The notes under the pieces: generated by a model
Told to the model about the DNA's origin: nothing
Database searches by the model: none
What the model saw: only the letters and a program-made list of their open reading frames with translations
NCBI GenBank assembly: GCA_963695645.1
Contig: CAVOHC010000013.1
Span: 62,001 to 126,000, forward strand
Length of the DNA stretch: 64,000 bases
DNA from: DATBGO01 sp963695645
GTDB lineage: Bacteria > Actinomycetota > Actinomycetes > Streptosporangiales > Streptosporangiaceae
Direction: 5' to 3'
Translations under genes and position numbers: made by a program
Part shown: positions 44,600-53,746 of the stretch, in pieces
Numbering within the stretch: the stretch's first letter is position 1
How the letters are laid out: the number at the start of each line of letters is the position of its first letter

Positions 44600-45538
44600 T
44601 CATACTATGACACGCAGCGCATTGGGGATTGACGCGAAACTGACACGCTCGCGTTCGCCCATGTACTCTCCGTCAATCTGGAAGGCCACTGGCCTGCTCG
44701 CGGTAAAGGCTAGCTCTGCCTCATCGTGCGCGGAAAGCACGCTCCGCCCGCGCGCGGGGGACCCCGCCGTGGACAGCACCCGGCGCAGTGTCCGCAGCGT
44801 AGCGCCCGTACGCAGGCTGCGGAGCGCGAACACATCCAGTCCGCGATCGAATGCGGCTTTCGGGTTAGTATTGACGGGACGCCGGCCGAGGTAAGTCCAT
44901 GGAGCGGTGTTAGAAATAATGGCGAGGAAGAACGGCCCGGCAGGCGGATGACCGTCACGTTCCAGCGTCAGTACGGGATGGCCCCTGTCGGTCCGCAGGT
45001 AAAACTGGCGAACCGCAGTTCGCGCGTACAGCGCCGGTGTGACCAGGCGGCCGTGGGCGCGCTGGCCGTCGACCGCCCGCACCACCTCCGCGTCGAAGCC
45101 GAGCCCGGCATTGAACGCAAAGTACCTGCTCTCGGCCAGGCCAACGCCGATGTCGCGCTGCCTGCCGTCGGCAAGTGCCTGCAGGATCCAGCCGGCCGCG
45201 TCGACCGGATCAGGCGGCAGCCCGAGCGCCCGGGTAAAGACGTTGGCGCTGCCGCCCGGCAATGGAGCAAGGGCAGGCAGCTCGGCTGCAGAGGTGCCGC
45301 GGTCCGCCGTACCGAGGATTCCGTTAACCGCCTCATTCACGGTCCCGTCCCCGCCGAGCGTGAGCACCAGGGCGAAGCCCGCGCATCGTGCCTCAGCAGC
45401 CAGGCCGGTAGCGTCGCCCCGGTAACGTGTCTGGACGACTTCAAGGTCGACAGCGGATGCGAGCGCGCGCACGATGACGTCGCGGCGAAGCCGCGTCGTG
45501 GAGGTGGCCTGTGGGTTCACGATCAGGAGAGCGCGCAC
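44600..45538 (-). CDS. Diacylglycerol kinase/YegS-BmrU family lipid kinase
   Basis: 312 residues. It phosphorylates a lipid alcohol (diacylglycerol, sphingosine or a glycolipid precursor). The catalytic domain shows LLIVNPQATSTTRLRRDVIV, the ATP loop LTLGGDGTVNEAVNGILG, and PLPGGSANVFTRALGLP. The C-terminal domain has FNAGLGFDAEVVRAVDGQR and PVAFQIDGEYMGERERVSFA. Stand-alone; divergent from the small membrane protein at 45571 with a 32-base gap. Confidence 0.9.
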   Translation of the reverse strand: MRALLIVNPQATSTTRLRRDVIVRALASAVDLEVVQTRYRGDATGLAAEARCAGFALVLTLGGDGTVNEAVNGILGTADRGTSAAELPALAPLPGGSANVFTRALGLPPDPVDAAGWILQALADGRQRDIGVGLAESRYFAFNAGLGFDAEVVRAVDGQRAHGRLVTPALYARTAVRQFYLRTDRGHPVLTLERDGHPPAGPFFLAIISNTAPWTYLGRRPVNTNPKAAFDRGLDVFALRSLRTGATLRTLRRVLSTAGSPARGRSVLSAHDEAELAFTASRPVAFQIDGEYMGERERVSFASIPNALRVIV

Positions 45539-45570
45539 GCGCTCAGGTTAGCGAGTCCGGAAATTCCGAA

Positions 45571-45999
45571 ATGCGGCGGCGCCCGGCGACGGTGACGGTC
45601 GCAGCGGTGGTGCAGGCGGCAGAATCGGCCGGGGTGCTCGCCGCATCGATCCTGGCCGGGATCGACACCGGAGCCGGGAAGTCCTATCACGCTGACAGCG
45701 GCATCGCGCTGACGCTGATCGGCGTGGCAACGGCAGCGGCACTGGCGGGTGTCGCGGCCGGGCTTGCCAGAACACGTCGCTGGAGCCGCACACCGGCCAT
45801 CCTTACCCAGCTGTTCGTCGGCATTGTCGGTATCTACCTGGTCCAGGGCCATCGCTATGACTGGGGCGTGCCCGGCATCACGCTCGCCGTCGTCGGATTC
45901 GCGGCCCTGCTCCTCCGGCCGAGCTTGCGCGCGCTGGCCGGCGATCCGCCAGCGTCAAGCACGGGCCATCGGGACGGGCCGCGCCCGGGCGGCAGCTAA
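45571..45999 (+). CDS. Integral membrane protein, four predicted helices
   Basis: 142 residues with four hydrophobic helices (TVAAVVQAAESAGVLAASIL, IALTLIGVATAAALAGVAAG, LTQLFVGIVGIYLVQG, ITLAVVGFAALLLRPSL). The layout is common for actinobacterial proteins of unknown function. ATG 45571 is chosen because the upstream 20 codons are polar and overlap the divergent lipid-kinase gene. Its stop overlaps the sigma-factor stop from the opposite strand (45996-45999). Confidence 0.75.
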   Translation: MRRRPATVTVAAVVQAAESAGVLAASILAGIDTGAGKSYHADSGIALTLIGVATAAALAGVAAGLARTRRWSRTPAILTQLFVGIVGIYLVQGHRYDWGVPGITLAVVGFAALLLRPSLRALAGDPPASSTGHRDGPRPGGS

Positions 46000-46949
46000 T
46001 CGTCGATGGTAAGCCCCTCACGGAGCTGGGCGAGCGTCCGGGCCAGCAGGCGTGATACGTGCATCTGCGAGATGCCGAGCTCGATGGCGATCTGAGACTG
46101 GGTCATGTTCCCGAAGAACCGCAGCAGCAGGATGCGCTTCTCCCGCGGCGGGAGCCGTTCCAGAAGTGGCTTGAGCGATTCCCGGTACTCGACTCCCTCC
46201 AGGGCATCGTCAAGCATCCCGAGCGACTCGGCCACCGCAGGCGCGTCGTCGTCACCCGAGTCCGGCGCATCCAGCGAGACAGTGGAGTAGGCGTTGGCCG
46301 ACTCCAGGCCTTCCAGCACCTCCTCCTCGCTCATCTGCAGATGGGCGGCGAGCTCGGCCACCGTAGGCGCCCGGCCAAGCCGCTGGGCCAGGTCACTGAT
46401 GGCCTTGGTCAGCGCCAGCTTGAGTTCCTGCAGCCGCCGGGGCACCCGGACGGCCCATCCTTTGTCCCGGAAGTGCCGCTTGATCTCGCCGACAATGGTG
46501 GGCGTCGCGTACGTGGAGAACTCCACGCCGCGGCTGAGATCAAACCGGTCGATGGACTTGATGAGGCCGATGGTGGCCACTTGGGTGAGATCGTCGAGCC
46601 ATTCGCCTCTGTTGCGGAACCGGCGTGCCAGGTACTCGACCAGCGGAAGGTGCAGCTCGACCAGCTCGCCGCGGATGCGCAGCCGCTCGTCATCGCCAGC
46701 TGGCAGCACCGCCAGCTGCTCGAACAGGTCTCGTGCCCGTCCCCGCTCGCGCGGCGCGTGCTGGATCTTGGCAGGCGCCAGGGCCTCGTCAGCAGCCGCG
46801 CCCTCGGCAGGCTCGTCCTCGGCGTCCCGGAAATCGATCACTGCGGCACCGGCGAGGTCTGTCTCTCCGCTCGCAGCGCCGTCCCCGGCACGCGCGATCA
46901 TCGTGCTCTCGAACTGCTCGGTCAAGCTGACCTCGATCTCCCCCGTCAT
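45996..46949 (-). CDS. SigB/SigF-type alternative sigma factor
   Basis: 317 residues. A 90-residue acidic N-terminal extension precedes the SigB/F/G core: ELVELHLPLVEYLARRFRNR, LDDLTQVATIGLIKSIDRFD and GVEFSTYATPTIVGEIKRHF (region 2), LGRAPTVAELAAHLQMSEEE (region 3), and LPPREKRILLLRFFGNMTQS with QIAIELGISQMHVSRLLART (region 4). ATG 46949 overlaps the stop of the RsbW-like kinase gene (ATGA). This is the usual anti-sigma/sigma pairing for general stress or development sigma factors. No anti-anti-sigma gene (RsbV) is adjacent. Confidence 0.92.
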   Translation of the reverse strand: MTGEIEVSLTEQFESTMIARAGDGAASGETDLAGAAVIDFRDAEDEPAEGAAADEALAPAKIQHAPRERGRARDLFEQLAVLPAGDDERLRIRGELVELHLPLVEYLARRFRNRGEWLDDLTQVATIGLIKSIDRFDLSRGVEFSTYATPTIVGEIKRHFRDKGWAVRVPRRLQELKLALTKAISDLAQRLGRAPTVAELAAHLQMSEEEVLEGLESANAYSTVSLDAPDSGDDDAPAVAESLGMLDDALEGVEYRESLKPLLERLPPREKRILLLRFFGNMTQSQIAIELGISQMHVSRLLARTLAQLREGLTIDD

Positions 46950-47464
46950 ACTGATCCCGATGTCTCGCGGGTCTTGCGCATCACGATGATCAGCAGATCG
47001 CCGGGCCCCACGTGCGCCTCGACGCTCCCCGCCAGTGCGGACAGCACGGTCCAGGCGAAAGTGTCGCTTGCGGGCGGCTGTGGCGCCAGGCACTCAGCCG
47101 ACACCGAGATCGTCATCATGTCGCGGTCGAGCGAGAAGACACACTCAAGGGTGCCGCCAGGCCGCGCCTGGCTCAGCAGCATGGCGCAGGCCTCGTCGAC
47201 GGCAATACGCAGGTCCTCGATCTCGTCGAGCGTGAAATCCAGCCGGGCTGCCAGGCCAGCCGTCGCGGTGCGGAGTACCGACAGATACGCACCCTCGGCC
47301 GGCAGCCGAACCATCACCCGGTCCTGCGCGTCGGCAAGCTCGCCGGGATAGCCACGGACGGCGGTAGCCGGGCCCGGACGGCCGGCTAGGGGTGTGCCGC
47401 CACCCTCGGGCGCCACCGGGCCCGCGGCTGGCCTGATCGCTGGTACGGTCGTCTTCTCGGTCAC
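46946..47464 (-). CDS. RsbW-like anti-sigma factor (serine-protein kinase)
   Basis: 172 residues. A GHKL ATPase-like fold: VMVRLPAEGAYLSVLRTATA, LAARLDFTLDEIEDLRIAVD and EACAMLLSQARPGGTLECVF, with the Glu-x-x-x-Asp-Glu-Ala N-box in a form typical of RsbW/SpoIIAB. GTG 47464 is chosen because aggagg lies about seven bases upstream; the frame before it is Arg/Gly-rich noise. It overlaps the sigma gene by four bases. Expected to bind and hold the downstream sigma factor and to phosphorylate an anti-anti-sigma located elsewhere. The ATP-lid Gly residues are weakly conserved. Confidence 0.88.
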   Translation of the reverse strand: MTEKTTVPAIRPAAGPVAPEGGGTPLAGRPGPATAVRGYPGELADAQDRVMVRLPAEGAYLSVLRTATAGLAARLDFTLDEIEDLRIAVDEACAMLLSQARPGGTLECVFSLDRDMMTISVSAECLAPQPPASDTFAWTVLSALAGSVEAHVGPGDLLIIVMRKTRETSGSV

Positions 47465-47650
47465 GTCTGCCCCTCCTGCAGCGTCCGGCACGGTCGCCGC
47501 AGGGCGGCCGACCGGTTCCTGTCTGCAACCTACCGTGCGCGCGCCGCTGCACTGACACGCCGCGCGGCCAGTGTCCGCCCAGTACGGCGAGGGGCCGCGC
47601 GTACCGTGGCCGCGCGGCCCCAACTGTCAGACTTCCCAACCTCTGCGAGG

Positions 47651-48058
47651 TCAGGCCTGCTTTGTCGCCGCGAAGATCTTTCCGATCTCCTCGATCTTGC
47701 CGAGCAACTCGTCGGCCTTCGCAACATCGGTGCTGCCTTTCGTGCCGGCCGCCCCCGCGAGCTTGGTGGCCTCGTTGAACAGCTGGTTCAGTTGCGGGTA
47801 CTTCTCGAAGTGCGGGGGCTTGAAGTAGTCAGTCCACAGCACCCACAGATGGTGCTTGACGAGTTCCGACCGCTCCTCCTTGATCTGCAGCGCGCGGGTG
47901 CGGAACTCCGGGTCGGCATTCTGCTGGTACTTCTCGCAGATTGCGCGGACAGATTCGGCCTCAATCCTGGCCTGCGCCGGGTCGTAGACGCCGCAAGGGA
48001 GGTCACAGTGAGCGTGCGCGGTGACCCTCGGCTCGGCCAGACGTGCGAGCAGCCTCAT
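47651..48058 (-). CDS. sodN: Nickel superoxide dismutase (proenzyme)
   Basis: 135 residues. The mature enzyme starts at His17 in HCDLPCGVYDP, the nickel hook (His1, Cys2, Cys6 after cleavage). The 16-residue N-terminal propeptide MRLLARLAEPRVTAHA must be removed by the SodX protease encoded divergently at 48141. The helical body ARIEAESVRAICEKYQQNAD and HHLWVLWTDYFKPPHFEKYP matches Ni-SOD. gaagga precedes ATG 48058 by five bases. Cytoplasmic; disposes of superoxide using nickel. Confidence 0.96.
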   Translation of the reverse strand: MRLLARLAEPRVTAHAHCDLPCGVYDPAQARIEAESVRAICEKYQQNADPEFRTRALQIKEERSELVKHHLWVLWTDYFKPPHFEKYPQLNQLFNEATKLAGAAGTKGSTDVAKADELLGKIEEIGKIFAATKQA

Positions 48059-48085
48059 TGATGTCCTTCTCTCGTGTCAGATCAT

Positions 48086-48109
48086 GGGTACCGGGTTCCG
48101 ACAGTACCC
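48086..48109. promoter_or_regulatory. Inverted repeat between sodN and sodX
   Basis: gggtac (48086-48091) and gtaccc (48104-48109) form a six-base palindromic pair 12 bases apart in the 82-base divergent sodN-sodX region. It could be an operator or part of a promoter; no regulator is assigned. Confidence 0.35.
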
Positions 48110-48140
48110 CGCCCGCTCGATTGCATTCAGGGAGGGCCAC

Positions 48141-48474
48141 ATGCGTTGGCCGCTGTGGCGTGTCGCGGTGGCGGAGCAGTCCATGGAACCGGCGCTCCGG
48201 CCCGGAGACTGGCTGCTGGTCCGGCGCGGCGTGCGGGCTGGCCGGCCGGCTGCGATCAGGCCCGGCCAGCTGGTGATCGCACACCACCCAGGGCGGCCTG
48301 GCATGCTGCTGGTCAAGCGGGCCGTTACGGCGCGAGCCGGCGGGCTGGTGGCTGGAATCCGACAACCCCGGTGCCGGGGCGGTCGACAGCCGGGCCTTCG
48401 GCCCCGTGCCTGACCGGCTGATCGAGGGCAGGGTACTGCTGCGTTACTGGCCGCTGCGGCCGCGTAGTTCCTGA
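48141..48474 (+). CDS. sodX: Ni-SOD maturation protease SodX, S26 signal-peptidase-like (one frameshift)
   Basis: About 110 residues. MRWPLWRVAVAEQSMEPALR then PGDWLLVRRG contains the catalytic Ser of the signal-peptidase S26 fold (QSMEP), and GMLLVKRAV contains the general-base Lys. Near 48342 the frame must change once to continue with WWLESDNPGAGAVDSRAFGP and LIEGRVLLRYWPLRP, which is the conserved SodX end (stop TGA 48472). As assembled, the protein would lose this part. gggaggg is well placed before ATG 48141. Divergent from sodN, its substrate. Confidence 0.8.
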
Positions 48475-48570
48475 CCCACGGCCGGGCGATCCCGCCGTTG
48501 CCTAATTTTCCGCGGCGGTTCCGGCGGCGGTTCCGCGGGCGCATCCGCGGCACTTCCCCGGCCGGAACGA

Positions 48571-48603
48571 GGGCCCCGTCACGCCCACGGCGTGACGGGG
48601 CCC
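48571..48603. terminator. Strong hairpin terminator between sodX and the permease
   Basis: A perfect 15-base inverted repeat, gggccccgtcacgcc and ggcgtgacggggccc, with a three-base loop. It sits between the converging sodX and permease genes, so it probably acts on both. There is no T-run, as is usual in high-GC actinomycetes. Confidence 0.8.
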
Positions 48604-48644
48604 CTCGGATTCACCTGAGCCAGACGGTCGGCCGGATCCTGGCG

Positions 48645-50360
48645 TCAGTGGGAGAGCGCCGGCCCCGGCGGCTCCTCAACCCCGGACTGCCTGCCGACAA
48701 GGTCGAGCATCTCTGCCTTGGGCAGCCGGGCGTACTGTGCCCAGTAGTAGATGACCAGGCTGAACGCGGCGACGATCAGCATGTCCCACCAGAACGGGAT
48801 GTTGAAGGTGTTGGTCGGCGGCAACGGCTTGGGCGGCGGAGCCCCAGTACCGCTGAACTGGCCCTGCCAGGAGATGACGCCCATGCCGATCAGGTAGACG
48901 GGCAGCCACTGCGCGTTCTTCCAGTCCAGCGGCGGCCGCTGCTTGTCGAACGCCATGAAGACGCCGATCACCACGTAGCCGATCACGACCGCGACGCCGA
49001 GCTTCAGGAGCACCAGGAAGCCCGACCAGTAGATGATCAGGTTGGCGATGATGAACGCGATCGGGCCCAGGACAGCAGCGGCTGGGACCCGGTACGGGCG
49101 GTCGGCGTCCGGGACCTGCTTGCGGAACGCGCCCATGGAGAGCGGCGCTCCCGCGTACATCAGCACGGAGGCCGACGGTGACCAGTCCGACCAGCGAGTG
49201 CCAGCTCGGGAACGGCAGTAGGAACACCAGGCCGAAGAGGAACGCGAGGATCAGGCTGACCCAGGGCACGCCATTAGCGTCTACCTTCTGGAAGACCTGC
49301 GGGTAGTAGCGGTTGCGGGCCAGGCCGTAGCCGACGCGCGAGGTCGAGGTCTGGTACACCAGGCCAGTGCCGAACGGGGAGACGAAGGCGTCGATGTACA
49401 GGATCGTGGCCAGCCAGCCGAGCCCGATCAGGCCGCAGGCCAGGCGAACGGCCCGGAAACGATGGTCGAGATCTGGGAGTTGCAGGGCCCTGTCGTCGGG
49501 CAGACGATGCCCAGGAAGCCACCATGCGCTGCGAGAATGCTGGGCTTCATCGCGCCGATGAACACCACCTGCAGCATGACGTAGATCGCGGTCCCGAGCA
49601 GGATCGCGATGATGATCGCTCGCGGCAGGTTGCGCTGCGGGTTCTTGACCTCCCCGGCCAGCTGGTCGGCCTGCTCGAAGCCGAGGTAGGCGAACACGAT
49701 GCCCGCCCCGGGAATCGCCGCGAAGATGTCCTGCCAGGTGACCCCCTTGGGAATGAAGCCCCCGCCGGCGCTGAAGTTGCTTGGGTGGAACTTGAACAGC
49801 AGCACGATGATGGCGAGGATCGGGATCGCGACCTTCCACCAGGTGATGCCGGCGTTGACGCGGGAGAACATCCGCATTGCGAGGAAGTTGATCGCGGTGA
49901 AGATGGCCATCAGGATGACCGTCATCGCGAAGCCGAGCCCGGTGACGTTCTTCGTGGTGGGGTCGTAGAGGCCGTGCCAGTAGTGCGACCCGTACTGCAT
50001 CACCGCGAAGCACTCGATCGGCGCTACCGTGACCGCCTGCAGCCAGGAGAAGAAGCCGAACGAGATGCCGGCGATGCTGCCGAACGCGAAGTGCGGGAAT
50101 CTCGCGGTCCCGCCGGAGACCGGGTACATCCCGCCCAGCTCGGCGTGCACGAGGGCCAGGATGATGACCGCGATCCCAGCGATGATCCAGCAGATCAGGG
50201 CAGCAGACCCGACCGCTTGCGCGGCGAAGTACGAGCCGAACAGCCAGCCAGAGCCGATGATCGAGGTCTCGGACGCCCAGGTGGCGCCGATCAGCCCCAT
50301 CTCTCGCTTAAGGCCGACGTCCGCCGGTCTGGTAACCGTGTCTACGGACTCAGTTGCCAT
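48645..50360 (-). pseudogene. APC-superfamily amino acid permease (two frameshifts)
   Basis: About 570 residues once joined. The N-terminal part (49428-50360) is clean: TRPADVGLKREMGLIGATWA, SETSIIGSGWLFGSYFAAQA and MYPVSGGTARFPHFAFGSIA are APC hallmarks, with about eight membrane segments. Near 49435 the frame shifts to read GLIGLGWLATILYIDAFVSP and TSTSRVGYGLARNRYYPQVF. Near 49175 it shifts again to APLSMGAFRKQVPDADRPYR, ending PPGPALSH at 48645. Each break looks like a single base in a G/C run. Substrate unknown; the length and two C-terminal helices fit bacterial amino acid or polyamine permeases. It is either a fresh pseudogene or an assembly error. Confidence 0.82.
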
Positions 50361-50640
50361 CTTCGAACCTTCTTTCGGGTCCGCTTACGTGGGCCATACG
50401 GCCGTGAGTAGGCCTCATGCTAATGATCGACTTGGGACGTGAGAAGGAGCCGCCTGGTGTCTTTTTGGTAACGTAGGCCGCCGTCTCGCAACGCGAGCTT
50501 AACCAGCGCGACCTGGGGTGGGGGGCGTGTTCGCAGCTAGGCGCTGATCGCCAGGGGACGACCCGGGTCATGCCGTGGCATGCCGGACCTGCGGGTCCTG
50601 GGCGGACCTTCCCGGCAGCCCGGACGGGCCGCCGGTGGGG

Positions 50641-51213
50641 CTAGCCTGCGGCCGTGGTGGGCGGGCTGCTGGCCCGGGTGTCCTCACGGGCGCGGAAGGC
50701 GGTCACGGTGGCCCGGGTGCTGCAATGATCCGAGCAATAGCGCCTGGACCGGTTGGTACTTGCATCAATGAACGCGCATTGGCACGACGCAATTGCGCAG
50801 ATGCCCAACCGATTGGCACCGAACTGCACGACCACTGTTGCCAGGCCGGAGGTGGCACCCGCCGCGTACCTGTCGGCCACCGAGCCGCCGTCGGTCAGGT
50901 GCAGATGCCAGGGCAGGCCATCGTGACGGACCACGACCTGATGAACCGGGTGCTGCGCAAGCAGCGCATTCAGCCGGTCCGCCGCGGCCGCGTCGTTTCC
51001 TTCAGCCGCGCAGGTGAAGATCGCCGCGAGGTCCGCGCGGAGCAGCCGGAGCGCGTCCAGGTCATGGAAGGTAACCGGGCCAGCAAGATGCGGGCGATCC
51101 GCCACGAACGCGCAGAACGCCTGCGGGCTGCCAAGCCAGTCCGGGTCGCCGTCAGCACGGGCAGCCGTGTTGACGAGACGCACTGCGAGCTCGGCGTAGG
51201 ACGTAAAGTCCAC
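50641..51213 (-). CDS. CGNR zinc-finger protein (DUF1470-type regulator)
   Basis: 190 residues. The N-terminal domain begins DFTSYAELAVRLVNTA and has LRLLRADLAAIFTCAAEGND. The C-terminal CGNR-like zinc finger is LGICAIASCQCAFIDASTNR, then SRRYCSDHCSTRATVTAFRA. Here the Cys-Gly-Asn-Arg tetrapeptide reads Cys-Ser-Thr-Arg. GTG 51213 is chosen over ATG 51270 because family members begin MDFTSYA and aagga lies upstream. Presumed DNA-binding regulator of unknown target. Divergent from the oxidoreductase gene. Confidence 0.85.
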   Translation of the reverse strand: MDFTSYAELAVRLVNTAARADGDPDWLGSPQAFCAFVADRPHLAGPVTFHDLDALRLLRADLAAIFTCAAEGNDAAAADRLNALLAQHPVHQVVVRHDGLPWHLHLTDGGSVADRYAAGATSGLATVVVQFGANRLGICAIASCQCAFIDASTNRSRRYCSDHCSTRATVTAFRAREDTRASSPPTTAAG

Positions 51214-51370
51214 ACCGGTCCTTAACTGCGAGGGTGTCGGGGTAACTTCCCGGACCGCAGTATGGCACACGTGGCCGTTATTCGGGAGGACTTCATAGGG
51301 TGTTCATCACATATTGGCACCAGGTGACTCTCGTAGGTTGTCCTGATTTGGGGGATTTGCATCACTGGTC

Positions 51371-51399
51371 GTGCGGGCGCCCGGGCAACGCCCGCACGC
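51371..51399. promoter_or_regulatory. Perfect inverted repeat upstream of the oxidoreductase
   Basis: cgtgcgggcg (51371-51380) and cgcccgcacg (51390-51399) form a perfect ten-base stem with a nine-base loop. It could be an attenuator hairpin or an operator in the divergent CGNR/oxidoreductase region. Confidence 0.45.
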
Positions 51400-51417
51400 T
51401 CACTGCTAGCTGCCTGC

Positions 51418-51508
51418 CGCCTCCCTCTGCCGCCTCCCTCTGCCGCCTCCCTCTGCTGGCTCCCTCTGCTGGCTCCCTCTGCCAGCTCCCTCTGCCAGCT
51501 CCCTCTGC
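51418..51508. repeat. 13-bp tandem repeat, seven units
   Basis: Unit cyrgctccctctg, in variants ccgcctccctctg (three), ctggctccctctg (two) and ccagctccctctg (two), repeats without gaps from 51418 to 51508, about 60 bases before the oxidoreductase start. Pyrimidine-rich top strand. Non-coding by unit length. Confidence 0.88.
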
Positions 51509-51569
51509 TAGCTTTCTGCGCGCTGCCCTGGGAGTGATGGGGCCTGACGGGGACGCTAGTGTCCTGAGC

Positions 51570-52538
51570 ATGTTTGCTGTCACTGCGGCGCGCTTGTGCA
51601 CCGACGATCCGCTGGTCGGCCTCGAACTCGGCGAACGGCCAGAGCCCACGCCACCGGACGGGTGGACCACCGTGTCGGTCCGGGCCACCTCGCTCAATCA
51701 GCACGATGTCTGGACCCTGCGCGGGGTGGGGATCTCCGCCGATCGGCTGCCGATGGTACTCGGCTGCGACGCCGCCGGGCTCGACGCGGACGGCAACGAG
51801 GTCGTGGTGCACGCGGTCGTCAGTGACCCTGGCTACGGCGGATCCGACGACACGCTTGACCCGTCCCGCTCGCTGCTGTCGGAGCGGTACCCAGGTACGT
51901 TCGCGGACCGGGTGGCGGTGCCCAGGCGAAACCTGCTGCCCAAGCCGGCCGCGCTCTCCTTTGCCGAAGCCGCCTGCCTGCCGACCGCCTATCTCACCGC
52001 CTACCGGATGCTGTTCGTCAAGGCGGGACTTGAGCCTGGCGCGACGATACTGGTCCAGGGCGCAGGGGGCGGCGTCGCTACGGCCCTGATCCTGCTCGGG
52101 CATGCGGTCGGCCACCGGATCTGGGTGACGAGCAGGAGCGAGGCCAAGCGCGAGCGCGCCCTTCAGCTCGGCGCAGATCAGGCGTTTCCGGCGGGGGCCC
52201 GGCTGCCGGAGCGCGTCGACGCCGTGATGGAGACGGTCGGGGAGGCCACCTGGGCGCATTCGCTGCGCGCGCTCAGGCCTGGCGGCACGATCGTGGTCTC
52301 CGGGGCGACCAGCGGGTCTGTGCCATCCGCCGATCTGGCCCGGGTCTTCTTCCTGCAGCTGTCGGTGATCGGATCGACGATGGGCAGCCGTGACCAGCTC
52401 GGCCGCCTGCTGAGGTTCTGCGAGCAGACTGGCGTGCGGCCACTGATCGACCGCACCATGCCGCTCGCCCAGGCCCGTGACGGCCTCGCGGCCCTGGTCT
52501 CCGGTGACGTGTTCGGCAAGATCGTGTTCACGCTTTAG
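51570..52538 (+). CDS. Zinc-independent alcohol dehydrogenase/quinone oxidoreductase-like protein (MDR family)
   Basis: 322 residues. Medium-chain reductase fold: VRATSLNQHDVWTLRGVGIS (the N-H-D-x-W family loop), MVLGCDAAGLDADGNEV, LSFAEAACLPTAYLTAYRML, the NADPH loop ILVQGAGGGVATALILLGHA and GGTIVVSGATSGS. The structural-zinc Cys cluster is absent, as in quinone oxidoreductases. ATG 51570 is chosen over 51300 because the first 90 codons of the long frame cover the tandem repeats and hairpin. Substrate unknown. Its stop overlaps the convergent padR stop by four bases. Confidence 0.88.
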   Translation: MFAVTAARLCTDDPLVGLELGERPEPTPPDGWTTVSVRATSLNQHDVWTLRGVGISADRLPMVLGCDAAGLDADGNEVVVHAVVSDPGYGGSDDTLDPSRSLLSERYPGTFADRVAVPRRNLLPKPAALSFAEAACLPTAYLTAYRMLFVKAGLEPGATILVQGAGGGVATALILLGHAVGHRIWVTSRSEAKRERALQLGADQAFPAGARLPERVDAVMETVGEATWAHSLRALRPGGTIVVSGATSGSVPSADLARVFFLQLSVIGSTMGSRDQLGRLLRFCEQTGVRPLIDRTMPLAQARDGLAALVSGDVFGKIVFTL

Positions 52539-53746
52539 GAGCCCGAGTCGCCGCCCTCGCTGCTGACCGGCCCGGCATCAGCCGCGCTGGCGCGGTCCGC
52601 CTCCGGTGTTTCGGCGCTGTCATCAGGCCTGGTCTCCCCCGTGGTGCCCGCTGACCCGGCCGCAGCTCCGCCGAAGACCTCATCCCTGACCTTGCTCAGC
52701 GTTTCCTCGAGGATCGCGCGCAGGTCACTGAGCGCGTTTTCGCCGACGGACTCAGTATGAAAGGCAGCAGAGCGCAGCTCTCTGGCGAATTCGACGGCCA
52801 GCCGTTCCAGGTCGCGGAACAGGCCAGCATCGGGCTTCGCCGCACCGCCGCGCTTGGCCCCGGGCCAGGGTCCTGGAACCTTCGGACCCGCATCCGATCC
52901 GCGTGCATCTGAGCCCGGAGCCGCTGAGCCCGGAGCCGCTGAGCCTGGGAAGCCGCCGAAACCGGGCCAGCCAGGCTTGCCTGGCCGCTCACGCCAGCCT
53001 GCCCAGCTCTGCCAGTCCTGGAACGCGGCCCAGTCCGGCCGTTCGCTATGGGGGCCGCCACGCTGCTGCCCGCCGCGCCGCCCGCGGGCACTCCCGGCGG
53101 TCGTCCGGGCACTCCCGGCGGTCTCGCGGGCCTGCCCGGCGGTGTCGCCGGCTTGCCCGGCGTTGTCGCGGGCCTGCCCGGCGGTGTCGCCGGCCTGCGC
53201 GGCGGTGTCGCCGGCTTGCGCGGCGGTGTCGCGGGCCTGCGCGGCTGTGTCGCGGGCCTGCGCGGCGGTGTCGCGGGCCTGCGCGGTTCCGCCCGCCGGC
53301 GTTCCCTCCTGCTGCGCAGATCGTGCGGCAGCGTCCCGGGCTTGCTCGCGGCCCTCCCTGCGGACGTCGCGCGCGGCCCAGGTCAGTTCCTCGCGCAGGT
53401 TGCGAACGGTGTCCCTGACGTCCTGGGTTACCTCGCGGGCAATATCCCGCACCGAGTCGGTGATCTCTTCCTCGAGCTCCGCCAGATCATCAAGCCTGGC
53501 CCGGATCTCCTCGCGTCCCTTGTCGGTGATCCGGTACACCTTCTTGCCGTCGACCTCGTCATGGGTGACCAGGCCTTCTTCCTCCAGCCTCGCCAGGCGC
53601 GGATAAATGGTGCCTGGCGAGGGCGCATAGACGCCAAGGAAGCGGTCCTGCAGCAGGCGGATTACCTCGTAGCCGTGCCGCGGCGCCTCATCGAGAAGCT
53701 TGAGCAAGTAGAGACGAAGCCTGCCGTGCCTGAATACCGGGCTCAT
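52535..53746 (-). CDS. PadR-family regulator with long repetitive C-terminal extension
   Basis: 403 residues. The winged-helix domain occupies about residues 1-90: RHGRLRLYLLKLLDEAPRHG, YEVIRLLQDRFLGVYAPSPG and TIYPRLARLEEEGLVTHDEV. A predicted helical stretch follows (ELEEEITDSVRDIAREVTQD), then ten or so seven-residue repeats of the type QARDTAA/QAGDTAG (about 155-215), a Trp/Gly/Pro-rich segment (SERPDWAAFQDWQSWAGWRE) and a C-terminal helix. The heptads resemble LEA-type or apolipophorin-like amphipathic repeats. It overlaps the preceding DUF4097 gene by ATGA (53743-53746), so it is the second gene of that operon. Confidence 0.88.
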   Translation of the reverse strand: MSPVFRHGRLRLYLLKLLDEAPRHGYEVIRLLQDRFLGVYAPSPGTIYPRLARLEEEGLVTHDEVDGKKVYRITDKGREEIRARLDDLAELEEEITDSVRDIAREVTQDVRDTVRNLREELTWAARDVRREGREQARDAAARSAQQEGTPAGGTAQARDTAAQARDTAAQARDTAAQAGDTAAQAGDTAGQARDNAGQAGDTAGQARETAGSARTTAGSARGRRGGQQRGGPHSERPDWAAFQDWQSWAGWRERPGKPGWPGFGGFPGSAAPGSAAPGSDARGSDAGPKVPGPWPGAKRGGAAKPDAGLFRDLERLAVEFARELRSAAFHTESVGENALSDLRAILEETLSKVRDEVFGGAAAGSAGTTGETRPDDSAETPEADRASAADAGPVSSEGGDSGS

